Shown here piece after piece: positions 25,654 to 33,881 of a stretch of 64,000 bases of DNA. Every line of letters starts with the position of its first letter. Positions within the stretch are counted from its first letter, which is position 1. Both the position numbers and the translations under genes were made by a program. A model generated the notes under the pieces. That model was not told the origin of the DNA, searched no databases, and saw nothing but the letters and a program-made list of their open reading frames with translations. This DNA comes from Yoonia tamlensis (GTDB lineage Bacteria > Pseudomonadota > Alphaproteobacteria > Rhodobacterales > Rhodobacteraceae), in contig NZ_FOYP01000001.1 in the NCBI RefSeq assembly GCF_900115105.1, forward strand, positions 443,472 through 507,471, in the 5' to 3' direction.

Positions 25654-26352
25654 TCAGCCCGCTGATTTTGCCGGAAAAACCTGCTGCGCAACACCCGCCA
25701 AAAGCAAGTAAACAGAGCTGACGATCAGCCCCCAATGCGCGGCACTTTCGGGGTGGAAATCAACCCATGCGGCCCAGCCTGCAAATCCGGTCCAAGCAAG
25801 TGCCATCGGCAAAGTCAACACGCGCCAACGCACTGTCCGCACCGGATGCACGAATTTTAACGGTAGGAACATTGCAACCGCAAGGCTTGCCACAAGCAGT
25901 AACGAAACCCAGAAACTTGGGGCCAGCGCAAAAATCACAAGCACCAGCATGTTCCAGCATCCCGGAAAGCCGGAAAATGAATTGTCTTTTGTTTTCATGC
26001 GCGTATCAGAAAAATACATCGCAGAGGCAAAAGTGATGATGATGATAGCAAACCAACCAGTCCAGCCCGGAAGCAGCCCTGATTTGAACAGCGCATAGGC
26101 AGGCACAAAGACATAGGTCAGGTAATCAATTATCAGATCCAGCAGGACCCCGTCGAACACCGGCGCATTGGTTTTCACGTCATAGCGGCGCGCCAATGGC
26201 CCGTCGATTCCATCGACAAAAAACGCAACCACAAGCCAGAGGAACATCATGTTCCACTTTTCGTCCACCGCGGCCAGCATCGCCAGCATCGCGAAAACGG
26301 CGCCTGTGGCGGTAAGAAAATGGACGCTAAGGGCTTTGGTGCGGATATTCAT
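25654..26352 (-). CDS. pcs: Phosphatidylcholine synthase
   Basis: A 232-residue integral membrane CDP-alcohol phosphatidyltransferase that condenses choline with CDP-diacylglycerol to make phosphatidylcholine. The Pcs-specific form of the catalytic motif is visible around residues 47-75: VDGIDGPLARRYDV, then FDGVLLDLIIDYLTYVFVPAY, supplying the conserved aspartates. Eight or so hydrophobic helices follow. Pcs is characteristic of alphaproteobacteria and a few pathogens and symbionts, and implies that the cell can take up choline. It is monocistronic; the next genes on the strand, xerC and DUF484, lie upstream and are unrelated. Confidence 0.92.
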   Translation of the reverse strand: MNIRTKALSVHFLTATGAVFAMLAMLAAVDEKWNMMFLWLVVAFFVDGIDGPLARRYDVKTNAPVFDGVLLDLIIDYLTYVFVPAYALFKSGLLPGWTGWFAIIIITFASAMYFSDTRMKTKDNSFSGFPGCWNMLVLVIFALAPSFWVSLLLVASLAVAMFLPLKFVHPVRTVRWRVLTLPMALAWTGFAGWAAWVDFHPESAAHWGLIVSSVYLLLAGVAQQVFPAKSAG

Positions 26353-26395
26353 GAAACCGATATGGTCGATAATGGCGGGATGGGCAATCGGTTAG

Positions 26396-27310
26396 TCATG
26401 CTTTGGGATGGGCCTTGTCGTAGACTTCCATCAGACGCGCGGAATCGACGGCTGTATAGGCTTGGGTTGTCGATAGCGACGCATGCCCGAGAAGTTCTTG
26501 AATGGTGCGCAAATCGCCCCCCGCGGACAGCAGATGCGTCGCAAATGAATGGCGCAGCGCGTGCGGCGTGGCGGTTGCAGGCAGGCCCAATAGCATCCGC
26601 GTTTGCGCCATGACTTTCTGGATCGCGCGCGGCGAGAGCGGCCCGCTGCGCACCGCGCGAAACAGTGGTCCTGCTGGCTCAAGCGGATAGGGGCATTGCG
26701 CGACATAGGCGTCGACCGCAGCGCGCGCGACATCCAGCACGGGCACGATCCGTTCCTTGCCGCCCTTGCCCATGATCCGCAACACGGCAGGCAGGGGCGC
26801 GTCTGCGCCGGTCAGGCCGAGCGCCTCTGATATCCGTAAGCCGCAACCATAAAGCAGCGTGATCACCGCCGTATCGCGCGCTGCAACCCAAGGTTCGCGG
26901 GCTTGGTTGCCAATCGTGTCAAGCATCGCGGCAGCGGCATCTTCGGCCAGCGGGCGCGGTAGTTTTTTCTGGAATTTCGGCGCGCGGGTGGACAGGACGG
27001 CTGTGGGTTCAAATTCTTCGCGCTCGGACAGCCAGCGGTAGAATGATTTCACCGCCGACAATGACCGCGCCAGCGACCGCGCGCCAACACCGCGCCCGCG
27101 TTCATGGGCCATCCATGACCGCATATCGCGGGTAGTGATCGCAGCTATCGGCGCAAGCCCCAGCCCGCCGCCATGATGCTGCGTCATAAAGGCCAAAAAA
27201 CCCAGCACATCCGTCTGATAGGCCTTGAGCGTATTGTCGGCCGCGCCGGACAAGGCCCGCTTGTGGTCGAGCCATTTTGCCAGCGTATCTGTCAGCGCCG
27301 CCGAGATCAT
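26396..27310 (-). CDS. xerC: Tyrosine recombinase XerC
   Basis: A 304-residue tyrosine recombinase that resolves chromosome dimers at dif with XerD. The N-terminal SAM-like core-binding domain (residues 1-100) is followed by the catalytic domain with the conserved arginine in LLYGCGLRISEALGL, HALRHSFATHLL, GHASLSTTQAYTAV with the nucleophilic tyrosine, and the lysine in MGKGGKERIVPV. The length and the adjacency to DUF484 (its ATG touches the DUF484 stop) are the standard housekeeping arrangement, so this is not a phage or integron integrase. Confidence 0.93.
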   Translation of the reverse strand: MISAALTDTLAKWLDHKRALSGAADNTLKAYQTDVLGFLAFMTQHHGGGLGLAPIAAITTRDMRSWMAHERGRGVGARSLARSLSAVKSFYRWLSEREEFEPTAVLSTRAPKFQKKLPRPLAEDAAAAMLDTIGNQAREPWVAARDTAVITLLYGCGLRISEALGLTGADAPLPAVLRIMGKGGKERIVPVLDVARAAVDAYVAQCPYPLEPAGPLFRAVRSGPLSPRAIQKVMAQTRMLLGLPATATPHALRHSFATHLLSAGGDLRTIQELLGHASLSTTQAYTAVDSARLMEVYDKAHPKA

Positions 27311-28005
27311 CAGCCCAACCAGCGCTGCATGACCCGTTCAAAGACGCCTGTAAAAAACGTCAGCAAATCAGTGCCTTGCTGCGCGGTGAACTGTTGCGGG
27401 TCTTCGGAACCCATGATCAGCATTCCAGGCCGGTTGCCCTTGCCAAGGTCAAGCTTGAGGCAGGCCTCTGACTGGATATAGCCCGCGCGTTCGCCATAAA
27501 GGCTGGCGCCCGCAACATCGAATTTGCGCAGGGTGATCTGGCGCACGGGCATGTTGCGGCCAAGGGTGATGTAATCGTCGATAAACCCTTCGGGGACGAC
27601 GGCCACAGCGGGGCCCATATCGCCATCGGTTTCGGGGTTTGCGCTTTCGAGAACCAGCCGGATCGCATCGACGCGCAGGGTATTGGCAACATCGCCCGCC
27701 AGATCTTCGAGAAAGGTCGTAAAGGTCTGCGCATCCATCATCCGCAGGATCGCGCGGTGCACCTGATTGGTACCCGCCAGATTGTCATAGGCGGCGGCGA
27801 TCACGTTGCGGTGTGTGTCTTCTAGGCGGTCGAACCGCGCCTCGAGCCGTTCCATCGCGATGCCGCGCAGGTCCACGATATTGCCGCCCATATTGTCGTC
27901 ATTGCCGCCGACAAGCGCGCGCATAACGTCATGATCTTCCAGCAAAAGGTTCGGATTTGCGATGATTTTTTCGCGGGTTTGTTCATCCATCTCGGGTGTA
28001 CTCAT
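27310..28005 (-). CDS. DUF484 family protein
   Basis: A 231-residue cytoplasmic GAF-like protein of the DUF484 family, commonly encoded immediately upstream of xerC in proteobacteria. The N-terminal coiled helix (TREKIIANPNLLLEDHDVM) and the family block QRGTDLLTFFTGVFERVMQRWL at the C-terminus are seen. Its stop base coincides with the first base of the xerC start codon, giving translational coupling. Function is unknown; a role in chromosome segregation is suspected only from context. A diverged second copy of its promoter and first codons lies about 950 bp away on the far side of yoaK. Confidence 0.88.
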   Translation of the reverse strand: MSTPEMDEQTREKIIANPNLLLEDHDVMRALVGGNDDNMGGNIVDLRGIAMERLEARFDRLEDTHRNVIAAAYDNLAGTNQVHRAILRMMDAQTFTTFLEDLAGDVANTLRVDAIRLVLESANPETDGDMGPAVAVVPEGFIDDYITLGRNMPVRQITLRKFDVAGASLYGERAGYIQSEACLKLDLGKGNRPGMLIMGSEDPQQFTAQQGTDLLTFFTGVFERVMQRWLG

Positions 28006-28104
28006 CAGACTGCTCTATTGGTTTTTCAAGACTGTAGCAGGTTGGCGCGCGCGGTTCTGCAATTATTTTTGCGGAGCGTGAAAGGGGTGGCTTTTGGGAT
28101 TCAC
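27961..28104. repeat. Direct repeat copy A (DUF484 start and promoter)
   Basis: This stretch, covering the first codons and the upstream region of the DUF484 gene, aligns without gaps for about 120 bp to 28911-29030 at a constant offset of 950 bp, then with a 1-bp shift to 29053. Identity is highest in AATTATTTTTG and GTAGCAG blocks. The pair flanks yoaK. Confidence 0.8.
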
Positions 28105-28132
28105 CCGTTTTTCACGTATTACTGCCGTGCAA

Positions 28133-28828
28133 CTAACCCCTACGCGCGCGCAATACTTCGGGTAAGCTCATGAACAACAACATACATGCAGCAATTACAA
28201 ATAACCAAAACCCGACAAAACCAAAGATCAGCGCGCCGCATACACCGCCCAAGGTAAAGCAAATGAGCGTCAAACTGTGTAGTTTAAGCTTGGGGAGTGC
28301 GTCTTGCTTCATTTTTTGCCCCCCGAACAAGGCGGCCATTTCGATGCCGATGTCGGTTGCCATGCCTGACACATGTGTCGTGCGTACCCGTGCGCGCGAT
28401 ATCATTGTGGTGACGGCGTTCTGAAGCCCCATCACAAAGCTGAGCGCGATGACAAAAAGGGTCTCATGCGTATTTCCTGCAGAACGTGCAAGCGCAATGC
28501 CCAAGGCCAACACGATAAATGCCTCGGCGGTGATTGCCAGCGCATAAATGGTACGAACGCCGTGTCTTTCACCCGCTTGGATTGTGATCGCCGCGAGAGT
28601 AGCCCCGCAAATAAAGGCGATAACCAATCCTCCAAAGGAAAGCGCGATCATAAACGCACCGTTGGCGACGTGGTCCGCGAGTGCTGAAATATTGCCGGTC
28701 ATGTTCGCCGTAAACGATCCGGCAATCAGGAAGCCAACCGCATTTAGCGCCCCGGCAATTGAAGACAGCAAACCAGCCAAAACAAGATCAATATGCGATG
28801 TGCGGTCATCGCCAACGCGGATCAGCAT
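28133..28828 (-). CDS. YoaK (DUF1275) family membrane protein
   Basis: A 231-residue polytopic membrane protein of the DUF1275/YoaK family with about six hydrophobic segments. Family features include GALNAVGFLIAGSFTANMTGNIS near the N-terminus and the GLQNAVTTMISRARVRTTHVSGMATDIG block, which is highly characteristic. No transport substrate is known for the family. It is flanked on both sides by direct-repeat copies of the DUF484 promoter region, so it appears to have been inserted between, or carried by, a local duplication. It may be expressed from the duplicated promoter. Confidence 0.9.
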   Translation of the reverse strand: MLIRVGDDRTSHIDLVLAGLLSSIAGALNAVGFLIAGSFTANMTGNISALADHVANGAFMIALSFGGLVIAFICGATLAAITIQAGERHGVRTIYALAITAEAFIVLALGIALARSAGNTHETLFVIALSFVMGLQNAVTTMISRARVRTTHVSGMATDIGIEMAALFGGQKMKQDALPKLKLHSLTLICFTLGGVCGALIFGFVGFWLFVIAACMLLFMSLPEVLRARRG

Positions 28829-28910
28829 TATAGTGCCTTTTCATTTATGTTCTTTGAAACGATAGGGTGCGCTGAGCAGGTCAACAATACTATCACCGAC
28901 CATTGCGCGT

Positions 28911-28955
28911 GATGGTCGTCTCGTGGGTATAGCCATTCATTCGAAGTGTGCTCAT
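28911..28955 (-). pseudogene. Remnant of duplicated DUF484 5' end
   Basis: On the minus strand an ATG at 28955 opens MSTLRMNGYTHETT, which matches the DUF484 start MSTPEMDEQTREK in frame at M, S, T, M, T and E, with DNA similarity continuing upstream into the promoter. No DUF484 sequence continues after about 15 codons. It is best read as a truncated duplicate. Confidence 0.65.
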
Positions 28956-29053
28956 CTAACTGCTCTTTTGTTTTGTCAGGATTGTAGCAGTTTGCCGCGC
29001 ACCGTTCCGCAATTATTTTTGTGGGGCGTCAAAGGGTGACTTTTGGGTTTCAC
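28911..29053. repeat. Direct repeat copy B (upstream of yoaK)
   Basis: The diverged second copy of 27961-28104, containing the truncated DUF484 start and its upstream AT-rich promoter block (GCAATTATTTTTG). It lies 83 bp upstream of yoaK and could drive it. Confidence 0.8.
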
Positions 29054-29346
29054 TTAAGGGGCTGGTCTGACCACCGCGCGGTGAGTTTCTGGAGTGCGGC
29101 CCGAATCATCGGTTAAAGCTTTATTTTACAGGGAAATGCGCGGTCGGCGATGCGTCGGCATAAGGTCGGCAAAACGTCGGGCATCTGGCTGGGAATGGCT
29201 GAGTTAACGGGGCGCTCTAGGGCCAAAGGTGGATGGCACGAATGCTGGAGGTACGGGGGGTACATGTTGACGGGGCAATGTGTTTGGCTCCGATGACGGC
29301 TTGGAGCCCAGTTTATTGTATCTCCGCCATGCGGCATCTCGCAGTG
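29054..29346. other. Non-coding spacer downstream of the APC permease
   Basis: No gene is seen. Possible reading frames here lack start signals and family resemblance. The stretch holds the 11-bp-spaced GTCGGC array at 29143-29186 and otherwise nothing recognisable. Confidence 0.5.
29143..29186. repeat. Four 11-bp-spaced GTCGGC boxes
   Basis: GTCGGC starts at 29143, 29154 and 29165 and GTCGGG at 29176, an exact 11-bp period, with variable 5-bp spacers. The period is close to one DNA helical turn, so the boxes would face the same side of the helix. They look like cooperative binding sites; no partner is known. Confidence 0.55.
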
Positions 29347-30591
29347 TTAGATCACCGACGTTACCAACAAGATGCCGCTGAGGATTGCCCCGCAAACCGG
29401 CACCAGCAGCGGTATCGAAAAATGATCATCCGCAGGTTCGGCACGGCGCTTGATGGCAACTAGAGCCAAATTGACACATACGAACACGCAAAGAACGATT
29501 TGAGACGTCCATTCTGAAAGGCGTGCAATTGGTAGGAATAGACTGAGCCCGAGGATACAGACTGCGACAAATGCGGTGGCGACAGATGGCGTATGCGTTT
29601 TGGCCGATAGTCGCGCGAAACAGGCGGGCAAGCGACCTCGATCGGCCATGCCATATATGACGCGCGACACCATGATCATCTGGATCAACACCCCATTCAC
29701 CGTCGCCACGACCGCGATAGCGGCGAAGCTGATCTGCACTGCATCGGGCGCATCAATAAAGACGAGGGTCAATGGCGCGGACGACCCCGCCAGCGCCTGC
29801 ATCGGGACGGCCATGGTCACAGCGATACAGGTAGCCAAGTAGAGAATGGTCGCAATTGCAAGCGTGTAGATGATCGCTTTCGGAATGGTTTGCCGTGGAT
29901 TTTCGACTTCTTCCGCAACATTCACCATGTCTTCGAAACCGATAAACGCAAAAAAAGCGAGTACCGTCGCACTGATAATACCCGTCCAGTGGCCGCCCCA
30001 TATAGGTGGTATGATCTCTGTCGGAGTGGCGCCCAATCTCTCGGTCATGGCGACGCTCCAGCCAATCACAAAAATCAGGCCTAGAATTTCGATGACAGTG
30101 ATGATGCCTGCAACCATAACTGATTGGGTTATCCCCCACCATGCCAGCAATCCCATCGTCGTCACGATTCCCAAGATAAGGGCGGACGAATGTACGCCCG
30201 TCAGGCTGCCCAAGTAGCCGGAGGCGCCTACCGTGATGGCGGATGCCGAAATCAACCCCGAGGTCGCAACGAGAATACCCACTGCAGTTGCCAGATCCGC
30301 GCGGCCAAAGCCCGCGTCTACATACGCAGACTCACCGGCGCTGACCGGATAGCGTGTCGCGAGCTCAGCATAGGAGAAAGCTGTAAACCCGACAACAATT
30401 GCCGCGAGCAGAAACGCGACCCAAGCAAATGGGCCTGCTTGCGCCGCAGTGACACCAATAAGGACGTAAATTCCGGCGCCAACAGTAACCCCCAACCCGT
30501 AGAGCGTGAGAAGCGGGAGGGTCAACGATCGATGAAGTGACGTTTTTGGAGGTAATTTGTGCGGTACAAACGGGGTAGGATTCTCGACCAT
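29347..30591 (-). CDS. APC-family amino acid permease
   Basis: A 414-residue transporter of the amino acid-polyamine-organocation superfamily with about twelve hydrophobic segments. The first helix carries the family signature VGAGIYVLIGVTAAQAGP, and the substrate-site helix VLAFFAFIGFEDMVNVAEEVENPRQTIP is also typical of cationic amino-acid or polyamine permeases. It is monocistronic, with AGGCAGG upstream of the ATG. The substrate cannot be set from sequence. The flanking spacers are long for this chromosome, which together with the neighbouring duplication suggests an area of rearrangement. Confidence 0.9.
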   Translation of the reverse strand: MVENPTPFVPHKLPPKTSLHRSLTLPLLTLYGLGVTVGAGIYVLIGVTAAQAGPFAWVAFLLAAIVVGFTAFSYAELATRYPVSAGESAYVDAGFGRADLATAVGILVATSGLISASAITVGASGYLGSLTGVHSSALILGIVTTMGLLAWWGITQSVMVAGIITVIEILGLIFVIGWSVAMTERLGATPTEIIPPIWGGHWTGIISATVLAFFAFIGFEDMVNVAEEVENPRQTIPKAIIYTLAIATILYLATCIAVTMAVPMQALAGSSAPLTLVFIDAPDAVQISFAAIAVVATVNGVLIQMIMVSRVIYGMADRGRLPACFARLSAKTHTPSVATAFVAVCILGLSLFLPIARLSEWTSQIVLCVFVCVNLALVAIKRRAEPADDHFSIPLLVPVCGAILSGILLVTSVI

Positions 30592-30820
30592 GGACCTGCC
30601 TTTGCGGGAGGTAGCGTTGCTTGATAAATTAGAATGAAAGAGGCGAAGATCAAAGACGGGATCTGCGCGCGCTGACCATTCGATAAATTTTTTGACAATG
30701 CACTAAGGAACAGCATGGCAGACATTGGTGCGCGGGCGGTGAAAGTCTGCAGAGCCCACATATCGGACATCCGCGTTCGACCGAAACTGTCTATTGTCGC
30801 CCGCTTTCAGCGGGGCAATT

Positions 30821-30852
30821 GCCGCCAAGCCACCCGCAGGCAACTTGGCGGC
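30821..30852 (-). terminator. Hairpin downstream of the transaldolase gene
   Basis: GCCGCCAAG and CTTGGCGGC form a perfect 9-bp stem 10 bp after the stop. The minus-strand 3' flank (AATTGCCCCG) lacks a T tract, so termination strength is doubtful. Confidence 0.5.
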
Positions 30853-30861
30853 GATAGTTAC

Positions 30862-31515
30862 TTAAAGGATCTTGATACCTGCTTTTTCGATGTCGGCCAT
30901 GAACCCTGCCAGACCTTTGTCGGTCAGTACGTGGTTGGCCATGGCTTTGATCACCGCGGGTGGTGCGGTGGCGACGTCGGCGCCGATTTTGGCGCAATCT
31001 GACATGTGGTTGGCAGAGCGGATCGATGCGGCAAGGATTTGGGTTTCAAAGCCGTAGTTGTCATAGATCGTGCGGATGTCTTCGATCAGGTCAAGCCCGT
31101 CGATGTTGATGTCATCCAGACGGCCGATGAAGGGGCTGATGAATGTGGCACCCGCTTTGGCGGCCAAAAGTGCTTGGTTCGCTGAGAAGCACAGGGTCAC
31201 ATTGACCATGGTGCCTTCGTCGGTGAGCGTTTTACAGGCTTGCAGGCCTGCCCATGTCAGCGGCACTTTCACTGCAATGTTGTCGGCGATTTTTGCGAGC
31301 TTGCGGCCTTCGGCGATCATGCCCTCGGCGTCGAGAGCGACAACTTCTGCAGAAACCGGACCGTCAACGAGGTCACAGATTTCTTTGGTCACTTCGAGGA
31401 TATCACGGCCCGATTTGGCGATTAGCGACGGGTTTGTCGTGACCCCGTCGACCATGCCTAGGTCATTCAATTCTTTGATCTGGTCGATCTCGGCTGTATC
31501 TACGAAAAACTTCAT
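30862..31515 (-). CDS. tal: Transaldolase / fructose-6-phosphate aldolase family
   Basis: A 217-residue short-form transaldolase. The Schiff-base lysine is in [15 protein letters not shown] (about residue 84), with the N-terminal [48 protein letters not shown] and ILAASIRS blocks typical of the TalC/Fsa subfamily. In alphaproteobacteria this short form usually acts as the transaldolase of the pentose-phosphate pathway. It is divergent from priA, with an 84-bp shared promoter region. Transaldolase versus fructose-6-phosphate aldolase activity cannot be separated reliably by eye. Confidence 0.92.
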   Translation of the reverse strand: MKFFVDTAEIDQIKELNDLGMVDGVTTNPSLIAKSGRDILEVTKEICDLVDGPVSAEVVALDAEGMIAEGRKLAKIADNIAVKVPLTWAGLQACKTLTDEGTMVNVTLCFSANQALLAAKAGATFISPFIGRLDDINIDGLDLIEDIRTIYDNYGFETQILAASIRSANHMSDCAKIGADVATAPPAVIKAMANHVLTDKGLAGFMADIEKAGIKIL

Positions 31516-31599
31516 GGGTTCACTCCGCGTCTGGGTTGGTGTTTGTTACGACAGCGTTTACCTGATGTCAGGCAAGCCGTGAACCCGCAAAAGGTGAGT

Positions 31600-33792
31600 A
31601 TGACCGATAGCTATTTCCACGAGGGCGATTTGGTGGGCGTATTGACTGCGCAACCGCTTGACCGTCTGCTGGACTATAAAGCCCCCGAAGGCGGTTGCCA
31701 TCTGGGCGCATTTGTTGAGGTGCCGCTTGGCCCGCGTAAGGTGCTGGGCGTTGTTTGGGGTGCTGGGCAGGGCGACTATGACCGCAGCAAGATCCGGTCG
31801 GTGATCCGGGTTTTGGATGTGGCGCCCATGCGTGATGAAATGCGCGTGTTCCTGACCCGCGCCGCCGAATACACGCTGACCCCCTTGCATGCGATGCTGC
31901 GCCTTGCGACCCGTGCGCCGGGTCTTGGTGATGCGCCTTCGATGCGCAAGGTTTACCGGCTGGCAGATGGTGTGCCGGACCGTATGACCGATGCGCGCGA
32001 AAAGGTGCTGGGCGTGCTGCGCGATTATGGCGGGCTGTCGTTTACGTTGAAAGAGCTGGCTGAAATGGCAGGGGTTGGCACCTCTGTGGTCAAAGGATTG
32101 GTCAAACATGGCGCGATCCGTGAAGAAGAAGCCCCGCGCGACACGCCCTATCCGAAATTAGACCCCGATTACGGCGGTAAGGAACTTAGCGCGGATCAGG
32201 CCGCTGGCGCAGAAACGCTGCGCGCGGCGCTGCGGACCGATAAATACGGCACGACATTGCTCAAGGGTGTCACCGGTTCAGGCAAGACAGAAGTCTATCT
32301 TGAGGCCGTCGCAGAATGTCTACGGATGGGACGGCAAGCGCTTGTGTTGCTGCCGGAAATCGCGCTCTCGGGGGAGTTTATCAACAGGGTCGAGGCGCGG
32401 TTTGGCATGAAGCCCGCCGAATGGCATTCGGGCGTGACCATGACCGAACGCCGCCGCTGCTGGCGTATGGTTGGCCAAGGCGATGCGCAGCTGGTTGTTG
32501 GCGCGCGGTCTGCGCTGTTCTTGCCGTTCCAGAACCTAGGGCTGGTTGTGGTCGATGAAGAACATGACACATCTTATAAACAAGAAGAGGGCGTGCTGTA
32601 TAACGCCCGCGATATGACGGTGCTGCGTGCTGCGATCAACGGGGCGCAGGTGGTGCTGGCTTCGGCTACGCCCAGCCTAGAAAGCTGGGCGAATGCGGAT
32701 GCGGGCAAATACCGTCGGCTGGAGTTGAAATCACGGTTTGGCGCGGCGGTGATGCCGAAAATGTCCGCGATTGATATGCGGGCAGAGGATGTCCCGGGTG
32801 GAAAATGGGTGTCGCCGACGCTGCGCGCGGCCATTGCTGCACGTCTGGAAAAAGGCGAACAATCGCTGGTTTTTCTGAACCGCCGTGGCTATGCGCCGAT
32901 CACGATTTGCCGCGCCTGCGGGCACCAGATTGCCTGTGACCATTGCGATGCGCGCATGGTCGAACATAGGTTTCTTAAACGGTTGATGTGCCACCAATGC
33001 GGCGAGACAAAACCAATGCCCACCCAATGCCCGCATTGCGAGGCCGAAGACCGGCTGAGCGCCGTCGGCCCCGGTGTTGAACGCATGGGCGAGGAGGTTA
33101 CCGCGCTGTTTCCGGACGCAAAAGTCGCTGTGCTGTCGTCCGATTTATATGGATCAGCGCGCGCTATGAAGGCGCATATCGAAGAAATCGCCGAAGGCGG
33201 CACCGATATTATCATCGGGACGCAGCTGGTCGCCAAAGGGCATAATTTTCCGAAACTGACGCTTGTGGGCGTGATTGATGCGGATTTGGGCCTGCAAGGT
33301 TCGGATTTGCGCGCCGCTGAACGCACGTTCCAATTGATGCGGCAGGTTGCGGGCAGGGCGGGGCGCGCCGACACGCCGGGCGAAGCGATGTTGCAGACTT
33401 ATCAGCCCGAACATGGGGTGATCCGGTCTATTCTATCGGGCGACGAAGAGGCGTTCTGGGCCGCCGAGGCCGCCGAGCGCAAAGCGGCGGGCGTGCCGCC
33501 TTACGGGCGCATGGCAGGGATCATCCTGAGCAGTCCAAATGTGCAGGAGGTCTTTGATTTCGGGTCGGAAATGGCGCGGCGTGATGACCCGCTGCGCCGG
33601 ATCGGCGCGCAGGTATTCGGGCCTGCGCCTGCCCCGATTGCGCGGGTGCGGGGGCGGCACCGTGTGCGGCTATTGGTCAAGGCCGAAAAATCCGCACCGC
33701 TGCAAAGGGCGCTTGCGCAATGGGCGGGGCAATTCCGGCTGCCCAAGGATTTGCGCCTGTCGATCGATATCGACCCGCAAAGTTTTTACTAG
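31600..33792 (+). CDS. priA: Primosomal protein N' (replication restart helicase)
   Basis: A 730-residue DEAH/DExH helicase that reloads the replisome at stalled forks. The N-terminal 3'-DNA-end-binding domain begins VGVLTAQPLDRLLDYKAP. Walker A is GVTGSGKTEVYLE at about residue 222, Walker B is VVVDEEHDTSYKQEEG near 318, and eight zinc-binding cysteines lie in the segment CRACGHQIACDHC to CPHCEAE around residues 437-485. The C-terminal helicase motif QVAGRAGRAD is present. The ATG at 31600 preceded by AAGG is preferred over in-frame 31543. Confidence 0.96.
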   Translation: MTDSYFHEGDLVGVLTAQPLDRLLDYKAPEGGCHLGAFVEVPLGPRKVLGVVWGAGQGDYDRSKIRSVIRVLDVAPMRDEMRVFLTRAAEYTLTPLHAMLRLATRAPGLGDAPSMRKVYRLADGVPDRMTDAREKVLGVLRDYGGLSFTLKELAEMAGVGTSVVKGLVKHGAIREEEAPRDTPYPKLDPDYGGKELSADQAAGAETLRAALRTDKYGTTLLKGVTGSGKTEVYLEAVAECLRMGRQALVLLPEIALSGEFINRVEARFGMKPAEWHSGVTMTERRRCWRMVGQGDAQLVVGARSALFLPFQNLGLVVVDEEHDTSYKQEEGVLYNARDMTVLRAAINGAQVVLASATPSLESWANADAGKYRRLELKSRFGAAVMPKMSAIDMRAEDVPGGKWVSPTLRAAIAARLEKGEQSLVFLNRRGYAPITICRACGHQIACDHCDARMVEHRFLKRLMCHQCGETKPMPTQCPHCEAEDRLSAVGPGVERMGEEVTALFPDAKVAVLSSDLYGSARAMKAHIEEIAEGGTDIIIGTQLVAKGHNFPKLTLVGVIDADLGLQGSDLRAAERTFQLMRQVAGRAGRADTPGEAMLQTYQPEHGVIRSILSGDEEAFWAAEAAERKAAGVPPYGRMAGIILSSPNVQEVFDFGSEMARRDDPLRRIGAQVFGPAPAPIARVRGRHRVRLLVKAEKSAPLQRALAQWAGQFRLPKDLRLSIDIDPQSFY

Positions 33793-33799
33793 CGCGGTT

Positions 33800-33876
33800 C
33801 ACCTAATCTTAAAAACTATCGGTCCATATACTGGCGAACGCCACGCGGTTGGTGCCGATATTAATTAGATTAGGTG
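33800..33876. promoter_or_regulatory. Inverted repeat flanking the MCP promoter/RBS
   Basis: CACCTAATCT (33800-33809) and AGATTAGGTG (33867-33876) are exact inverse copies 57 bp apart; three further bases match with one bulge. The right copy contains the AGGTGA ribosome-binding site of the chemoreceptor gene. A TATACT -10-like box lies between them at 33827. Either a hairpin hides the RBS or two protein sites flank the promoter. Confidence 0.5.
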
Positions 33877-33881
33877 ACCCC

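Noticed and set aside
30715..31002. A 95-codon plus-strand ORF with an AAGGA site overlapping the end of the transaldolase gene
   Set aside because: Two thirds of it is antisense to a well-conserved gene and through its hairpin, and the protein sequence has no family resemblance.
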